64,000 nt of DNA from contig NZ_JADNBB010000002.1 of assembly GCF_015550595.1 (NCBI RefSeq), positions 248,001-312,000 on the forward strand, written 5' to 3'. Source of the DNA: Parabacteroides goldsteinii. Lineage in GTDB: Bacteria; Bacteroidota; Bacteroidia; Bacteroidales; Tannerellaceae. The notes beneath the pieces were generated by a model, which did no database searches, was not told the origin of the DNA, and saw only the letters and a program-made list of their open reading frames with translations. A program made the translations under genes and the position numbers. Below, piece after piece: positions 1-9,664 of the stretch (within the stretch, counting starts at the first letter, position 1; the number at the start of each line of letters is the position of its first letter).

Positions 1-2453
1 CTTCTTGTGCTATTTATGGTGCTAGGGCTGCAAATGGGGTAATTCTTATTACAACTAAGCAGGGAGCAACGAATGGTGATAAAGTTTCTATATCGTATAG
101 TGGAAATTTTGCGGTACATACACCTACGAAAATGTTTGATTTGGTAACCAATTCTGCTGATTATATGACTTTGTTCAATATTGCAAAAACGAATTCTGGG
201 GAAGGAGGTCTTTATCCGGAAGAAGAAATTGAGAAATATCGAAATTCCAATGGTTCTGTTGAGTATCCTAGCTTTGATTGGTTAGATTATACTTTTAATC
301 CGGCATTTGTTCATCAGCATAATTTGAGTTTGGCAGGCACAGCTAATAAAACGACTTATAATGTCGCTTTAAATTTTGTGGATCAGGATGGTACCATGAA
401 AGAATCTAATTACAAAAAGTATAATGTGACGGCTGATTTGGCTACTCAAGCAACAGATTGGATGCGGGTCGGTTTCTTTACAAATTTGATGAAAGGTGAT
501 CGTGTTTATTATGGGCATGGTCAAGATGATGCTATTTTATCAGCTATGTCGCAGGCTCCGACGTATATGCCTTGGCTTCCAGATGACGGAACCGGTATTA
601 GGAGGTATACAAAAAAAGCTTATGATAATGAGGTGATGAATAAAAATATGGCAATGATTTTTGAAGAAGGGCTTCATCGTCATACGGATATCAATACGGA
701 TGTAAATACACAATTATGGTTGGATATTAATTTGGCAAAGGGGTTGACTTGGTATACTAAAGGCGCTGTAAGACAGATTAATACCAGAAGTGAATATTGG
801 AGAGGTAATCCACAGCCGGTTTATAATTATCATACAGGAGTGATGGCAGAAATGCAAGGAGGATATGGATATTCTGTTGATGAAAATAGGACGTTTTATA
901 CGAATCTGTATACTTATTTGAAGTATGATTTTACAACACCTAACAAAAATCATAATTTTTCATTGATGGCAGGTTATAGTATGGAGTCTAATAAGTATGA
1001 AACATTGCAGGCTTATCGAAGAGATTATGATTTTGATTTACCGACTATCGATGCAGGTGCCGGTGCTCCGAATTGGAGTAATTCTGGAAAAGTGGAAGAA
1101 TGGGCATTGATGTCTGGATTTTTCCGTGTCAACTATAATTATAAGGAGCGTTATTTGTTTGAAGCAAATGCTCGTTATGATGGTTCTTCCCGCTTGTCAC
1201 CGGAAGGACGTTGGGGATTGTTCCCTTCTTTTTCTGGCGCTTGGCGTTTGACAGAAGAATCATTTATAAAAGATTTGAATTTATCATGGTTAAATAATGC
1301 GAAGTTAAGGGCCTCTTGGGGTAAGTTGGGAAATCAGGAAATAGGATTGTATCCTTATCAAGCTATGATTTCTAAGGTTAATTCATATACGTTTGATAAA
1401 AGTGCAATTTCTTCAGCTTATACTCAAACGGCTTACGTTAATCGGGATATAGAATGGGAAACAACGACAATTGCTGATGTCGGTGTAGATTTGTCTTTCT
1501 TTAATCGGTTGAATGTAACTTTCGATTGGTATAGAAAAGAAACAGATGGAATTTTGCGTTCTGCTCAAATTTCTGGTTTGCTGGGAATGAGCGCACCAAC
1601 TATAAATGACGGAACCATGTTAGATAAGGGCATAGAACTATCTGTAGCATGGAGCGATCAAATTGCCAGAGGTCTATTTGACGGTTTGAATTATAATGTG
1701 GGATTCTATGTGGATAGGACTCGGAACACATTAAGTCATTTTGGTGTGACGGAAAAAGACGGTAAAGTGATTAGGGAAGAAGGTTTACCGTATAATTCTT
1801 ATTATATGTTGGATTGCATCGGTATTTTTGCAACTCAAGAGGAAATAGATAAGGCCCCGAAACAATATAGTGATGATACACAACCTGGCGATTTGCGTTA
1901 CCGAGATGCTAACAATGATGGAGTTGTTAATGATGATGACAGGATGTTGATTTCGGGTAGATATCCAGCTTTTGAATATGGTTTTAATGCAGGTGCCAGT
2001 TGGAAAGGTTTTGATATCTCTTTGTTGACACAAGGTGTTTCTGGATTAAAAAGTTATATAGATCCAAGATGGGGAGAAGCTCCTTTTTTTCAAGGATCAG
2101 CTCCGACGAAAGATTATGTAGAGGGAATGTGGACGGAAGAAAATCCATATAATGCAAAATATCCTAGATTGTACTATCAAACATTGGGTGGGGGTAAAAA
2201 TACTCGTACGAATAGTTATTTCTTGAGAAGTACCTCCTATTTTCGTCTTAAAAACTTGACGATCGGATATACGTTGCCTAAACAACTGACAGAAAAAATA
2301 CGTATGGAAAAAGTACGGTTATATTTTTCTGGAGACAATTTACTCACGTTTACAAAATACGAAGGACTTGACCCGGAAAGAAAAGGAGATGGCGTATCTA
2401 CACAATATCCTCAAAATCGTATTTGTTCAGTTGGTATAAATGTTGAATTTTAA
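1..2453 (+). CDS. SusC-like TonB-dependent outer-membrane receptor (5' partial)
   Basis: The frame is open from base 3 with no start, so the gene begins before the window. The first visible residues (SCAIYGARAANGV, then ITTKQG) are the end of the TonB plug domain typical of SusC proteins; the rest is the 22-strand barrel, ending in a C-terminal aromatic strand (SVGINVEF). SusC proteins import oligosaccharides across the outer membrane with energy from TonB, capped by the SusD partner, which follows 12 bp downstream. The N-terminal signal peptide, any STN domain and the carboxypeptidase-like domain are outside the window, so it is not known whether this is a sigma/FecR-coupled transducer. The DNA looks more AT-rich than the right-hand part of the window. 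Confidence 0.95.
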   Translation, partial: SCAIYGARAANGVILITTKQGATNGDKVSISYSGNFAVHTPTKMFDLVTNSADYMTLFNIAKTNSGEGGLYPEEEIEKYRNSNGSVEYPSFDWLDYTFNPAFVHQHNLSLAGTANKTTYNVALNFVDQDGTMKESNYKKYNVTADLATQATDWMRVGFFTNLMKGDRVYYGHGQDDAILSAMSQAPTYMPWLPDDGTGIRRYTKKAYDNEVMNKNMAMIFEEGLHRHTDINTDVNTQLWLDINLAKGLTWYTKGAVRQINTRSEYWRGNPQPVYNYHTGVMAEMQGGYGYSVDENRTFYTNLYTYLKYDFTTPNKNHNFSLMAGYSMESNKYETLQAYRRDYDFDLPTIDAGAGAPNWSNSGKVEEWALMSGFFRVNYNYKERYLFEANARYDGSSRLSPEGRWGLFPSFSGAWRLTEESFIKDLNLSWLNNAKLRASWGKLGNQEIGLYPYQAMISKVNSYTFDKSAISSAYTQTAYVNRDIEWETTTIADVGVDLSFFNRLNVTFDWYRKETDGILRSAQISGLLGMSAPTINDGTMLDKGIELSVAWSDQIARGLFDGLNYNVGFYVDRTRNTLSHFGVTEKDGKVIREEGLPYNSYYMLDCIGIFATQEEIDKAPKQYSDDTQPGDLRYRDANNDGVVNDDDRMLISGRYPAFEYGFNAGASWKGFDISLLTQGVSGLKSYIDPRWGEAPFFQGSAPTKDYVEGMWTEENPYNAKYPRLYYQTLGGGKNTRTNSYFLRSTSYFRLKNLTIGYTLPKQLTEKIRMEKVRLYFSGDNLLTFTKYEGLDPERKGDGVSTQYPQNRICSVGINVEF

Positions 2454-2465
2454 AAAGATTGATTT

Positions 2466-4106
2466 ATGAAAACGAAAATATTATGTGTTGGATTATTGTC
2501 TATTCTGACTACATTGATTGCATGTGATGATTTTTTACAAAAAGATCCTCCTTCCAGTCCTTCAGAGTCCATATTTTGGCAGAAAAAGACTGATTTTGAA
2601 TCTGCTTTGAATTCATGTTATTCGGTAGCATATGAATGGCCGGGTGTTTTTTCCCAAGCATTGCCTAGTTATGATAACTTGACTGATAATTCTTTATGCC
2701 AATATGATGAGGATACGTATGGTCAGACAAAAAGAATGATGATGGGAGATTTGTATCCAACAACGACTGGTTTTGTTTCCGGTAATTTTTCATTGGCATA
2801 CAAAGCTATATCTCGTTGTAATTTATTTTTGACAAAATTGTCTGAATATCAAGGTAACGATATTTCTGATGAAGTACGGAAATATATGGAAGCACAAGGA
2901 AAAGCATTGAGAGCTTATTATTATCATTGGTTGTATTTGTGTTATAAAGAGGTACCTCTGTTTACAGACTTTTTATCTTTGGATAATCAATATCAGCCGA
3001 AAGTGACAAGGAAAGATATTTATGATCAAATTATAAAGGATTTTTCAGAAGCTATTGCGGGTTTTGATGATCGTACTTATATGGAGGCTCCGGGACGTAT
3101 GACGAAAAGTGCTTGTTTGGCTTTTATGGCAAAAGTGACTATGTTTAACGGCTTTTCCGATGAGAATGGAATCCCGTGTGGTGTATCGAATTCGGATCAA
3201 ATGCGTAAAGTGGTAGAGTATTGTGAACAAATAAAAGGATATTCATTGGATGAAGATTTGCGTATGGCATTTGTTGAGTCTAAACAAATGGATTCGCAAG
3301 AAATGATATTCTCTGTACGGTATGGCTCTCCTGATATCTGTAATAATGTGAATGAAGTATATTGTTGCTGGAGTTCTTTGATGGTTCAAAGAAATTTAGT
3401 TAATGCTTTTGAATGTATAGATGGGTTACCTTGGGGAGAATCGCCACTGACAATTCCTGTTGATGAGGATTTGATAAATTCCAGGACTGCAGATCATGAT
3501 TTGATAGTGGCTGAACGTGAAAAATTGTTTGAAAACAGAGATAAAAGATTACGTAATAGTATTACTGTAGCATCTGTTTATCGTTTTCCTGAAAGGGCTA
3601 ATTATCCGGATAATGCAGTAATTTATAATAATGAACCAAGTTTAACTGGTTTTGGTCCGATACGTTTTATTCAACCATTTGAAGAAGGTGTTAATCCTGG
3701 AAATATGAAGGTGGGACCGGATATCAATTTAATGCGTTATGCTCATGTTTTGTTAATGCTTGCAGAAGCGGAGAATGAATTGAACGGACCTACACAAAAA
3801 GCGTATAATGCTATTAACCAGGTACGTCAAAGAGCAGGACAACCGCTATTGCCAGAAGGTTTGACGAAAGAGCTATTTCGTGATCGCGTGAGAAAGGAAT
3901 GGCGTTATGAAACTCCTTTTGAAGGATGGCGTTATTTCCAATTGAAACAATGGAATGAATTGAAGAATGTTCCGGAAATTGTTGCAAAAGAACCTTTTTA
4001 TTCTGTAGCTGCAAAATATGAAGATCGTTTTATGTTCTGGCCTTTACCACAAGCTGAAATAGACAAAGCTAATGGTGTTTTGATTCAGGATCCGGCTTAT
4101 AATTAA
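2466..4106 (+). CDS. SusD-like glycan-binding outer-membrane lipoprotein (RagB/SusD family)
   Basis: 546 residues, usual for SusD. A signal peptide ends in a lipobox with Cys20 (LIACDDFLQKDP), and the N-terminal CDDFL-x-x-DPP pattern is a family hallmark. The C-terminal half has the typical LMLAEAENELNG helix, a Q-RAG motif and a WRYETPFEGWR stretch, and ends in PAYN. SusD proteins are alpha-helical (TPR-like) surface lipoproteins that bind glycan and form a lid on SusC. The gene lies 12 bp after susC in one operon and is followed by a hairpin terminator at 4113. Confidence 0.95.
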   Translation: MKTKILCVGLLSILTTLIACDDFLQKDPPSSPSESIFWQKKTDFESALNSCYSVAYEWPGVFSQALPSYDNLTDNSLCQYDEDTYGQTKRMMMGDLYPTTTGFVSGNFSLAYKAISRCNLFLTKLSEYQGNDISDEVRKYMEAQGKALRAYYYHWLYLCYKEVPLFTDFLSLDNQYQPKVTRKDIYDQIIKDFSEAIAGFDDRTYMEAPGRMTKSACLAFMAKVTMFNGFSDENGIPCGVSNSDQMRKVVEYCEQIKGYSLDEDLRMAFVESKQMDSQEMIFSVRYGSPDICNNVNEVYCCWSSLMVQRNLVNAFECIDGLPWGESPLTIPVDEDLINSRTADHDLIVAEREKLFENRDKRLRNSITVASVYRFPERANYPDNAVIYNNEPSLTGFGPIRFIQPFEEGVNPGNMKVGPDINLMRYAHVLLMLAEAENELNGPTQKAYNAINQVRQRAGQPLLPEGLTKELFRDRVRKEWRYETPFEGWRYFQLKQWNELKNVPEIVAKEPFYSVAAKYEDRFMFWPLPQAEIDKANGVLIQDPAYN

Positions 4107-4112
4107 TAAAAG

Positions 4113-4174
4113 AAGGCTGTTGCTGAAAAAGGTAAGGGTTTGTTTACTGAATGGTTTAGCAACAGCCTTTTTTG
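4113..4174 (+). terminator. Intrinsic terminator after susD
   Basis: A perfect 12-bp inverted repeat (AAGGCTGTTGCT at 4113-4124, AGCAACAGCCTT at 4158-4169) with a 33-nt loop is followed by a T-run. It lies 6 bp after the susD stop and 27 bp before the next gene, so it probably limits read-through into the enzyme genes. Confidence 0.85.
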
Positions 4175-4200
4175 TATCTGTATATTAATACCATGAAGTT

Positions 4201-6510
4201 ATGAATTCTCTAATAAGTAAATTATTTTTATTGATATTAATCTGTAGTTGTTGTGATGTGAAAGAGGTAGAACATGTGGAATTTCTACCTCTATATAAAG
4301 GTGAATGGAGTACGCCACCATCTAACACTCCTACTAATAAGGTGCCAGATGGAGCCATTTGTGGTAATGGTGATATCGGAATGGTTTGGGGAGGGACTCC
4401 GGATAAACAAGTCTTTTATTTTTCTAAAAATGATTTTTGGAAAGCACAGAACGGGTATCCCAATGGCGGGGTTTGCTATGTAGGACAATTACAGATTTCC
4501 TCTCCCGCTATGGAAGGGGCATCTTATCACGTTGAACAGTCTATTGCCGATGCTACATTGAAAGGCTCTTTTGCGAAAGCAGATGGTTTTTCATACCGAT
4601 TAAATGCTTGGTGTGCTGCAACGCAAAACATGGCATTCATAGAGTTGGAGGCTGGCGACAAGCCGCTTCATTTAAACCTCGATTTCGTGATGGATGAAAG
4701 TATGGGGGCACAGTTGAGTAATGGTTGCACGGATGATATCAATTGGTATGTACGCAAATTTGACAGTCAAACTTTGGAATGGCCAACAGCCGTGTCGGTG
4801 GGAATGTTTACTCTGGATAACAAGAATCTGTCCGGACTTTTATTGGAAAAAGGCCAAAAGGTTTTTGTTGTTTTATCGTTTTGTACAAATCATGAACAGC
4901 AAGCTTATGTAGAACGTTCCGTGGAGCTTCTTAAAGCGATAAACAAGGAAAAGATAGCATTTTTGTTTGATGAGCATAAGCAGTGGTGGTCTTCTTTTTG
5001 GAATGAATCGCAGGTGGAACTAGGTGATCCTATGCTGGAGAAATATTATTATGGTTCACAATACCTACTGGCTTGTTGTAGTCGGAATACAGATTTCCCT
5101 CCCGGATTATGGGGAACAAGCCTGACAATGGATGCGACAGCCGGAGGATGGGCAGGTGATTATCATACAAATTATAACTATATGGCTCCCTGGTGGGGCG
5201 TTTATTCCTCTAATCATATCGATTTGTCAGAACCTTATGATACTCCAATTTTGGAATATATGGACAAAGCACGGTCGCATGCGAAAGAATTTTTAGGTAA
5301 AGAAGGAGTTTATTATCCAGTCGGTATCGGTCCTAAAGGTTTTTGTTCTAGTATGTTTCCTCTTACATCCGAAGATATGATGAAGCAGTACGGTACTCCT
5401 GATACAGGTATTGAAGGTGGCTATATGTTTTTGGGACAAAAAAGTAATGCCTTATTTTGTACGACCAATATGTTTATGCGTTTTTATCATACTTATGATA
5501 AGGAATATGTAAAGAAAGTATATCCTTTTATCCGGGCAGTTGCTGATTTCTGGGAGGATTATTTGGTGTATGAAAATGGTCGCTATGTCAGTTATAACGA
5601 TAATTTTTGGGAAGTGGGACCTTGGGAAGGTAAGAATTGGAAAAAAAATTTTGGAGATATCAATCCGACTGTGTCATTGGGGTTATGTCGTATGTTATTT
5701 ACTGGCATTATTGAAATGAGTAGATTTTTACAGACTGATGCAGACAAAGTGGAAAAATGGGAACACATCTTGAATCATTTAAGCGAGATACCGACTGTGG
5801 ATATTGATGGAATAACTCGTATTAAAGCCTGTGAAGGAGGAACTGGGTCAGGAAGTCGTACTGCTCCCGGATTTGGAAGGGTCATGATGCACGGATTGGT
5901 GTTCCCTTCAGGGGTATGTGGTACGGTAACTGATTCAACTATGTGCGATATTTTGTTGGACGAGGTGTATCGATGGAAAACCGATACATTACAATGTAGA
6001 GGTTTGAAAGATGCCCATTGGGATAATCTGGGTAATGGTTTTGAAACATATTATACGGCTGCGGCTCGATTGGGATACGATGGTGAAAGCTTATTATCAG
6101 AGTTAAAAAAACGTATAAATAAAACTGCATTACCCAATTTGTGGATTGAACAAGCCGGAGGAGGAATAGAGACTTTGAGCGCTGTACCTTCTTGTATCAA
6201 TGAAATGTTATTACAAGGATACGAAGGTGTAATCCGTGTCTTTCCTATATGGCCGAAAGAAAAAAATGCCAAGTTTACTAATTTACGGACTTATGGGGCC
6301 TTTTTAGTTTCTTCTTCTTGTAAGGATGGGGAGATAGAATACGTGACAATCGTTAGTGAAAAGGGACGAACATGTAAAATAGAGAATCCTTGGGGAAATA
6401 CAACTTGTAAGGTTATATATGTCAATGGAGAAGAGACTGTTTATAAATCACAACAGTTCGAAATAAAAACATCTCCAGGGCAAATAATAAAACTAGTACG
6501 ATTAAATTAA
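4201..6510 (+). CDS. Putative (alpha/alpha)6 glycoside hydrolase lipoprotein, GH95-like
   Basis: 769 residues. The N-terminus (LLILICSCC) is a lipoprotein signal, so the enzyme is probably membrane-anchored. The N-terminal part (VPDGAICGNGDIGMVWGGTPD, about residues 49-69) and the central region (WAGDYHTNYNYMAPWWGVYSSN, about 318-339; GYMFLGQKSNALF; NDNFWEVGPWEG) resemble six-hairpin glycosidases of the GH95/GH65-like kind that act on fucose- or galactose-containing glycans. The C-terminus is a beta-sandwich (EYVTIVSEKGRTCKIENPW). The family call comes from overall pattern; I could not place catalytic residues with certainty. It follows susCD after a terminator and is 10 bp from a GH97 gene, so it likely acts on the same glycan. 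A perfect 10-bp inverted repeat (4263-4272/4283-4292) lies within its first codons. Confidence 0.6.
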   Translation: MNSLISKLFLLILICSCCDVKEVEHVEFLPLYKGEWSTPPSNTPTNKVPDGAICGNGDIGMVWGGTPDKQVFYFSKNDFWKAQNGYPNGGVCYVGQLQISSPAMEGASYHVEQSIADATLKGSFAKADGFSYRLNAWCAATQNMAFIELEAGDKPLHLNLDFVMDESMGAQLSNGCTDDINWYVRKFDSQTLEWPTAVSVGMFTLDNKNLSGLLLEKGQKVFVVLSFCTNHEQQAYVERSVELLKAINKEKIAFLFDEHKQWWSSFWNESQVELGDPMLEKYYYGSQYLLACCSRNTDFPPGLWGTSLTMDATAGGWAGDYHTNYNYMAPWWGVYSSNHIDLSEPYDTPILEYMDKARSHAKEFLGKEGVYYPVGIGPKGFCSSMFPLTSEDMMKQYGTPDTGIEGGYMFLGQKSNALFCTTNMFMRFYHTYDKEYVKKVYPFIRAVADFWEDYLVYENGRYVSYNDNFWEVGPWEGKNWKKNFGDINPTVSLGLCRMLFTGIIEMSRFLQTDADKVEKWEHILNHLSEIPTVDIDGITRIKACEGGTGSGSRTAPGFGRVMMHGLVFPSGVCGTVTDSTMCDILLDEVYRWKTDTLQCRGLKDAHWDNLGNGFETYYTAAARLGYDGESLLSELKKRINKTALPNLWIEQAGGGIETLSAVPSCINEMLLQGYEGVIRVFPIWPKEKNAKFTNLRTYGAFLVSSSCKDGEIEYVTIVSEKGRTCKIENPWGNTTCKVIYVNGEETVYKSQQFEIKTSPGQIIKLVRLN

Positions 6511-6520
6511 TAGTAAGTTT

Positions 6521-8461
6521 ATGAAGATGTTGAATTTCAATTATTTGATATTGTGGTCCTTGTGTGCTTGTTCTTCAGCCTTGCATGCGCAGGATGCAAC
6601 GATTCGGTTGGAGACTACTCCGACAGATGACTTATCTTTTTGTGTTTTTTATAAAGGGAAAGAAGTGATAAGGAAATCTCCTTTGGGAATGACCATTGAT
6701 AATAGAGCCATCGGAAAAGAGGTTCGAATAAAATCAGTTACTCCCGGAGAGCAGACGAATGGCGAGAGATTATGCACTTATACGATTGAAAGACCGGAAG
6801 GAGATATCTATTATATCGATACACGCGAATATGCGGACGGAATAGCCTTACGGTACAGAATACCGGCATCGACAAACATCTGTATTTATGGTGAAGCAAC
6901 TTCGTTTACGTTTCCTTCCCGTACAAAAACATGGTATGCGAGCGGCCCTTTCCAATATGGCTGGTTGCAGGAGTACCAGGATCGGTTTACCGATGATATA
7001 GAGGGGGAGATACTAGCTCCTCCAGCTACTTTTTTGACACCTGACGGAGTATATGCGGCTATAACGGAAGCTAACCTCTTTAATTATCATGGTGCGGTTT
7101 TATTAGGGACTGAGCCTAATCAGGTTCGGTTCGGCTATGTGGAAAATAAGGGACATCTGGAGACTGGAGTTATTACAGGATTACCGCCTTCAAAATATTG
7201 GCATGAAGCGGTAAGGAATGTGCCTTGGATTGTCTCACCTAAAGAAGGTGTAAATGAAGTGATAACTCCCTGGCGTGTTTTGATGTTGGCCGAAAACTTA
7301 AACGGCTTGGTGAATAACAAAATATTGGCAAAGGTTTCGGATAAACCAGACAAAAATCTTTTCCCTGATGGTTCGGAAACTGATTGGATTAAGCCTGGCA
7401 GAGCTACATTTACTTGGTTGGTGGAAGGTAAAGATCGCCTGAGTATCGCTAATCATAAAAAATATGTAGACGGATGTGCCGAGTTGGGAATTGAGGCCGT
7501 TGTGGTGGATGACGGCTGGGAGTTATGGCAACAGACAGAAAAGAATGCGAATGGCCGGACAAAATGGGAAATGTTGAAAGAACTGGTCGATTATGCCGGT
7601 GAACGGAATGTAAATATATGGGTATGGCGTTCTTCATCCCCCCGTTCCGGTAATAAAACGGATATCGGATTAGTCGATCCGAAAGAACGTGCTGATTTTA
7701 TGAGAAAGTGTTCGGAAATAGGTGTCAAAGGTTTGAAGATCGACTTTTTCCATACGGAAAATCTATTTACGGTCAATCTGATGGAAAATATATTAAAGGA
7801 TGCCGCCAAAGAGAAACTGATGGTCATCTTTCATGGTGTGAATAAACCTACCGGCGATTCTTATACGTATCCTAACTTACTGGCGAAAGAGGCTGTCCGG
7901 GGATTGGAAACTGTAGGAGGAGAGAATAGCTGGGCTCCCGGTCCACCTTGGCCTTATCATAACACGGTCTTACCTTTCACTCGTTGGTTAGTGGGACCGG
8001 CTGATTATACCTCTTTAAACTTCCGGGCTTTTTGTCCGCCGTCTATAACGTTTGCCCATCAGCTTTCGTCTATTTATATGCTGACATCTCCCATGTTGAT
8101 CTTTGCAGCCGATATGGAGGACATGCTTTCGTCTCCCGGCCGTTCGTTTATTGAAAGTGTCCCTGTCGTATGGGATGAAACGATTGTATTGCCGGAAAGC
8201 GAAATAGGTAAATTGGCAGCACTGGCCCGTCGTAAAGGAGATGTCTGGTATTTGACAGTCTTGAACGGGGAAGAGGCCGGAGTGTTTGAAACGAACCTGG
8301 ATTTTTTACCGAAAGGGAAGTATAAGATGGAGATAGCTACGGATACTCCCGGTAATAGGAAGTTGATCGAAATAAAAGAAAGTAAGATATGTTCCGGTCA
8401 AAAAATGAAAGAACAATTGATGTCCGGAGGCGGATTTGTTGCCCGGATATCTGCTATTTGA
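6521..8461 (+). CDS. GH97 glycoside hydrolase, predicted retaining type (alpha-galactosidase-like)
   Basis: 646 residues with a signal peptide ending near ALHAQ. The N-terminal GH97 beta-sandwich is followed by the TIM barrel (TWLVEGKDRLSIANHKKYVDGC from about residue 292) and a C-terminal sheet. The LKIDFFHTE motif places Asp408 where retaining GH97 enzymes such as BtGal97a have the nucleophile. Glu463 (VRGLE) lies 55 residues later, the same spacing as the nucleophile and acid/base in BtGal97a (from memory of that family), and FHGVNKPTG is also the retaining-type form. Secretion to the periplasm or surface is likely. It is the last gene of the first PUL. Specificity (galactose or glucose) is inferred only from subfamily features. 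Confidence 0.9.
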   Translation: MKMLNFNYLILWSLCACSSALHAQDATIRLETTPTDDLSFCVFYKGKEVIRKSPLGMTIDNRAIGKEVRIKSVTPGEQTNGERLCTYTIERPEGDIYYIDTREYADGIALRYRIPASTNICIYGEATSFTFPSRTKTWYASGPFQYGWLQEYQDRFTDDIEGEILAPPATFLTPDGVYAAITEANLFNYHGAVLLGTEPNQVRFGYVENKGHLETGVITGLPPSKYWHEAVRNVPWIVSPKEGVNEVITPWRVLMLAENLNGLVNNKILAKVSDKPDKNLFPDGSETDWIKPGRATFTWLVEGKDRLSIANHKKYVDGCAELGIEAVVVDDGWELWQQTEKNANGRTKWEMLKELVDYAGERNVNIWVWRSSSPRSGNKTDIGLVDPKERADFMRKCSEIGVKGLKIDFFHTENLFTVNLMENILKDAAKEKLMVIFHGVNKPTGDSYTYPNLLAKEAVRGLETVGGENSWAPGPPWPYHNTVLPFTRWLVGPADYTSLNFRAFCPPSITFAHQLSSIYMLTSPMLIFAADMEDMLSSPGRSFIESVPVVWDETIVLPESEIGKLAALARRKGDVWYLTVLNGEEAGVFETNLDFLPKGKYKMEIATDTPGNRKLIEIKESKICSGQKMKEQLMSGGGFVARISAI

Positions 8462-8817
8462 AAGCATTGAAATTGTAACGTTTTGAAAAACAGTATTATA
8501 ATGTTATCTAAGTAGATGTTATGCTCCTGCTTGTATGGATATTATTATACTATAATAAAAATCTTTCATTCCTTCATCTGTAGATACTATCTTGTTTAAG
8601 ATCATTTATTTACAGATGAAGGAAATGAATAAACTCTCGTGCTCCTATCCCCGTCTTTTTCTATATGTCTCGTCCTGATTTTAGTGGTTCTTTTCAACTA
8701 AATTGCAAAAGAACCACCTATTTCAGGACAAGTCATGTAGGTGTTTGAAAAGGTAAGCAGACGGCTCATACGTCAGTTGCCGTCATTGAAAGGGTGGGAA
8801 CCAATAGATACAGAAAG
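8462..8817 (+). other. Gene-free spacer with two hairpins
   Basis: No coding frame is convincing here. There are two imperfect dyads. TTCCTTCATCTGTA at 8569-8582 pairs perfectly with 8611-8624. At 8672-8694/8707-8729 a 23-nt arm pairs with an internal loop (7 + 10 bp). Either could terminate the upstream operon, but neither has a clear T-run right after the stem on the plus strand. Confidence 0.45.
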
Positions 8818-8883
8818 CAATAATAATCCACAGAATAAGCAGCTATTTGCTATTTTTTATAGCAATGGCTGCTTTTATATTTG
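8818..8883 (+). promoter_or_regulatory. 66-bp conserved promoter element, copy A (upstream of PUL 2 sigma gene)
   Basis: Starts with CAATAATAATCCAC and ends with the -7 box TATATTTG (8876-8883). Between them is a 16-bp hairpin (8837-8853 with 8859-8874, one bulged T, five-T loop). It aligns without gaps to copies at 19471, 28943, 54189 and 57313. The box ends 163 bp before the sigma gene at 9046, giving a leader of about 150 nt. No classical -33 TTTG is seen at 19-20 bp; a TTTG lies farther upstream. Calling it a promoter rests on the box and its position in all five copies. Confidence 0.75.
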
Positions 8884-9045
8884 TTGGCTGTATGCAAATG
8901 GCGGAAACAGCGAAGTGGTGACATTACAATACTGTTTTGTGAAACAAAGTTAAATAACCACAGCCGAGTCACGGAAACTATAACAGTATAGTATCCTTAC
9001 TATAGATTCGGTAATAATGTATCATTTATAGAAAAAATACCACGA

Positions 9046-9657
9046 ATGCACAAGATTGAGCAGTTATCAGATCAGCAGTTAATGAAGGAGATCATATCTG
9101 ATAACTTTAAAGCTTTCACAGAGCTTTACAATAGATATAAACATACTCTCTTTCAGTTTGTCATCCGACTTTCGCACGGCGATCATTCGATGGCAGAAGA
9201 TGTTGTGCAGGAGACATTTATTATCATTTGGGAGAATCGAAGGAAGATTGTAGTGGAGTTCTCATTCCAGGGTTATCTGAAAAAGGTATCCCGTAACCTA
9301 TTCCTGAAAGAAACGGCAAAGCGTATCCAGGAACAGTTGATGATCTCACAAATAGAGAATGTTAGCGAAACAGAGAATACTGTGGAGAATGAAGTCGAAT
9401 TGAACCTTTTGCTGGAGGAAGTCGAACGAATCATATCCTTGTTACCGCCTGCCAGACAAAGAGTTTATCGTCTGAAACATATAGAGCACCTTTCACAAAA
9501 GGAAATAGCGAGCCAGTTGGGTATCTCCGAAAATACGGTGGAAAGTCATCTGAAACAGTCAACGAAGTTCCTCACCCAGATGTTGAAAGTGAACAGAGCT
9601 GACTTGCTAAATGATATAGTTTTATTGCTTTATCCTATTTTTTCATTCTTATTTTAA
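9046..9657 (+). CDS. ECF-type RNA polymerase sigma factor (Bacteroidota PUL type)
   Basis: 203 residues. Region 2 is visible at about 22-85 (FTELYNRYKHTLFQFV, EDVVQETFIIIWENR) and region 4 at about 125-180 (LLPPARQRVYRLKHIEHLSQKEIA, LGISENTVESHLKQS). It directs polymerase to the susC/D promoters once released by its FecR partner, which starts 7 bp downstream. The C-terminus is a hydrophobic tail (IVLLLYPIFSFLF), a feature shared with the other two sigma factors here. The start ATG has no obvious Shine-Dalgarno sequence, as is usual in this phylum. Confidence 0.95.
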   Translation: MHKIEQLSDQQLMKEIISDNFKAFTELYNRYKHTLFQFVIRLSHGDHSMAEDVVQETFIIIWENRRKIVVEFSFQGYLKKVSRNLFLKETAKRIQEQLMISQIENVSETENTVENEVELNLLLEEVERIISLLPPARQRVYRLKHIEHLSQKEIASQLGISENTVESHLKQSTKFLTQMLKVNRADLLNDIVLLLYPIFSFLF

Positions 9658-9664
9658 AAAGACT

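Noticed and set aside
8672-8729. Imperfect 23-nt hairpin as a mobile repeat
   Set aside because: Single copy in the window and no target-site duplication; treated as a possible terminator only.
8741-8953. 70-codon open frame
   Set aside because: It runs through promoter element copy A, has no domain pattern and no sensible start; the frame is a by-product.
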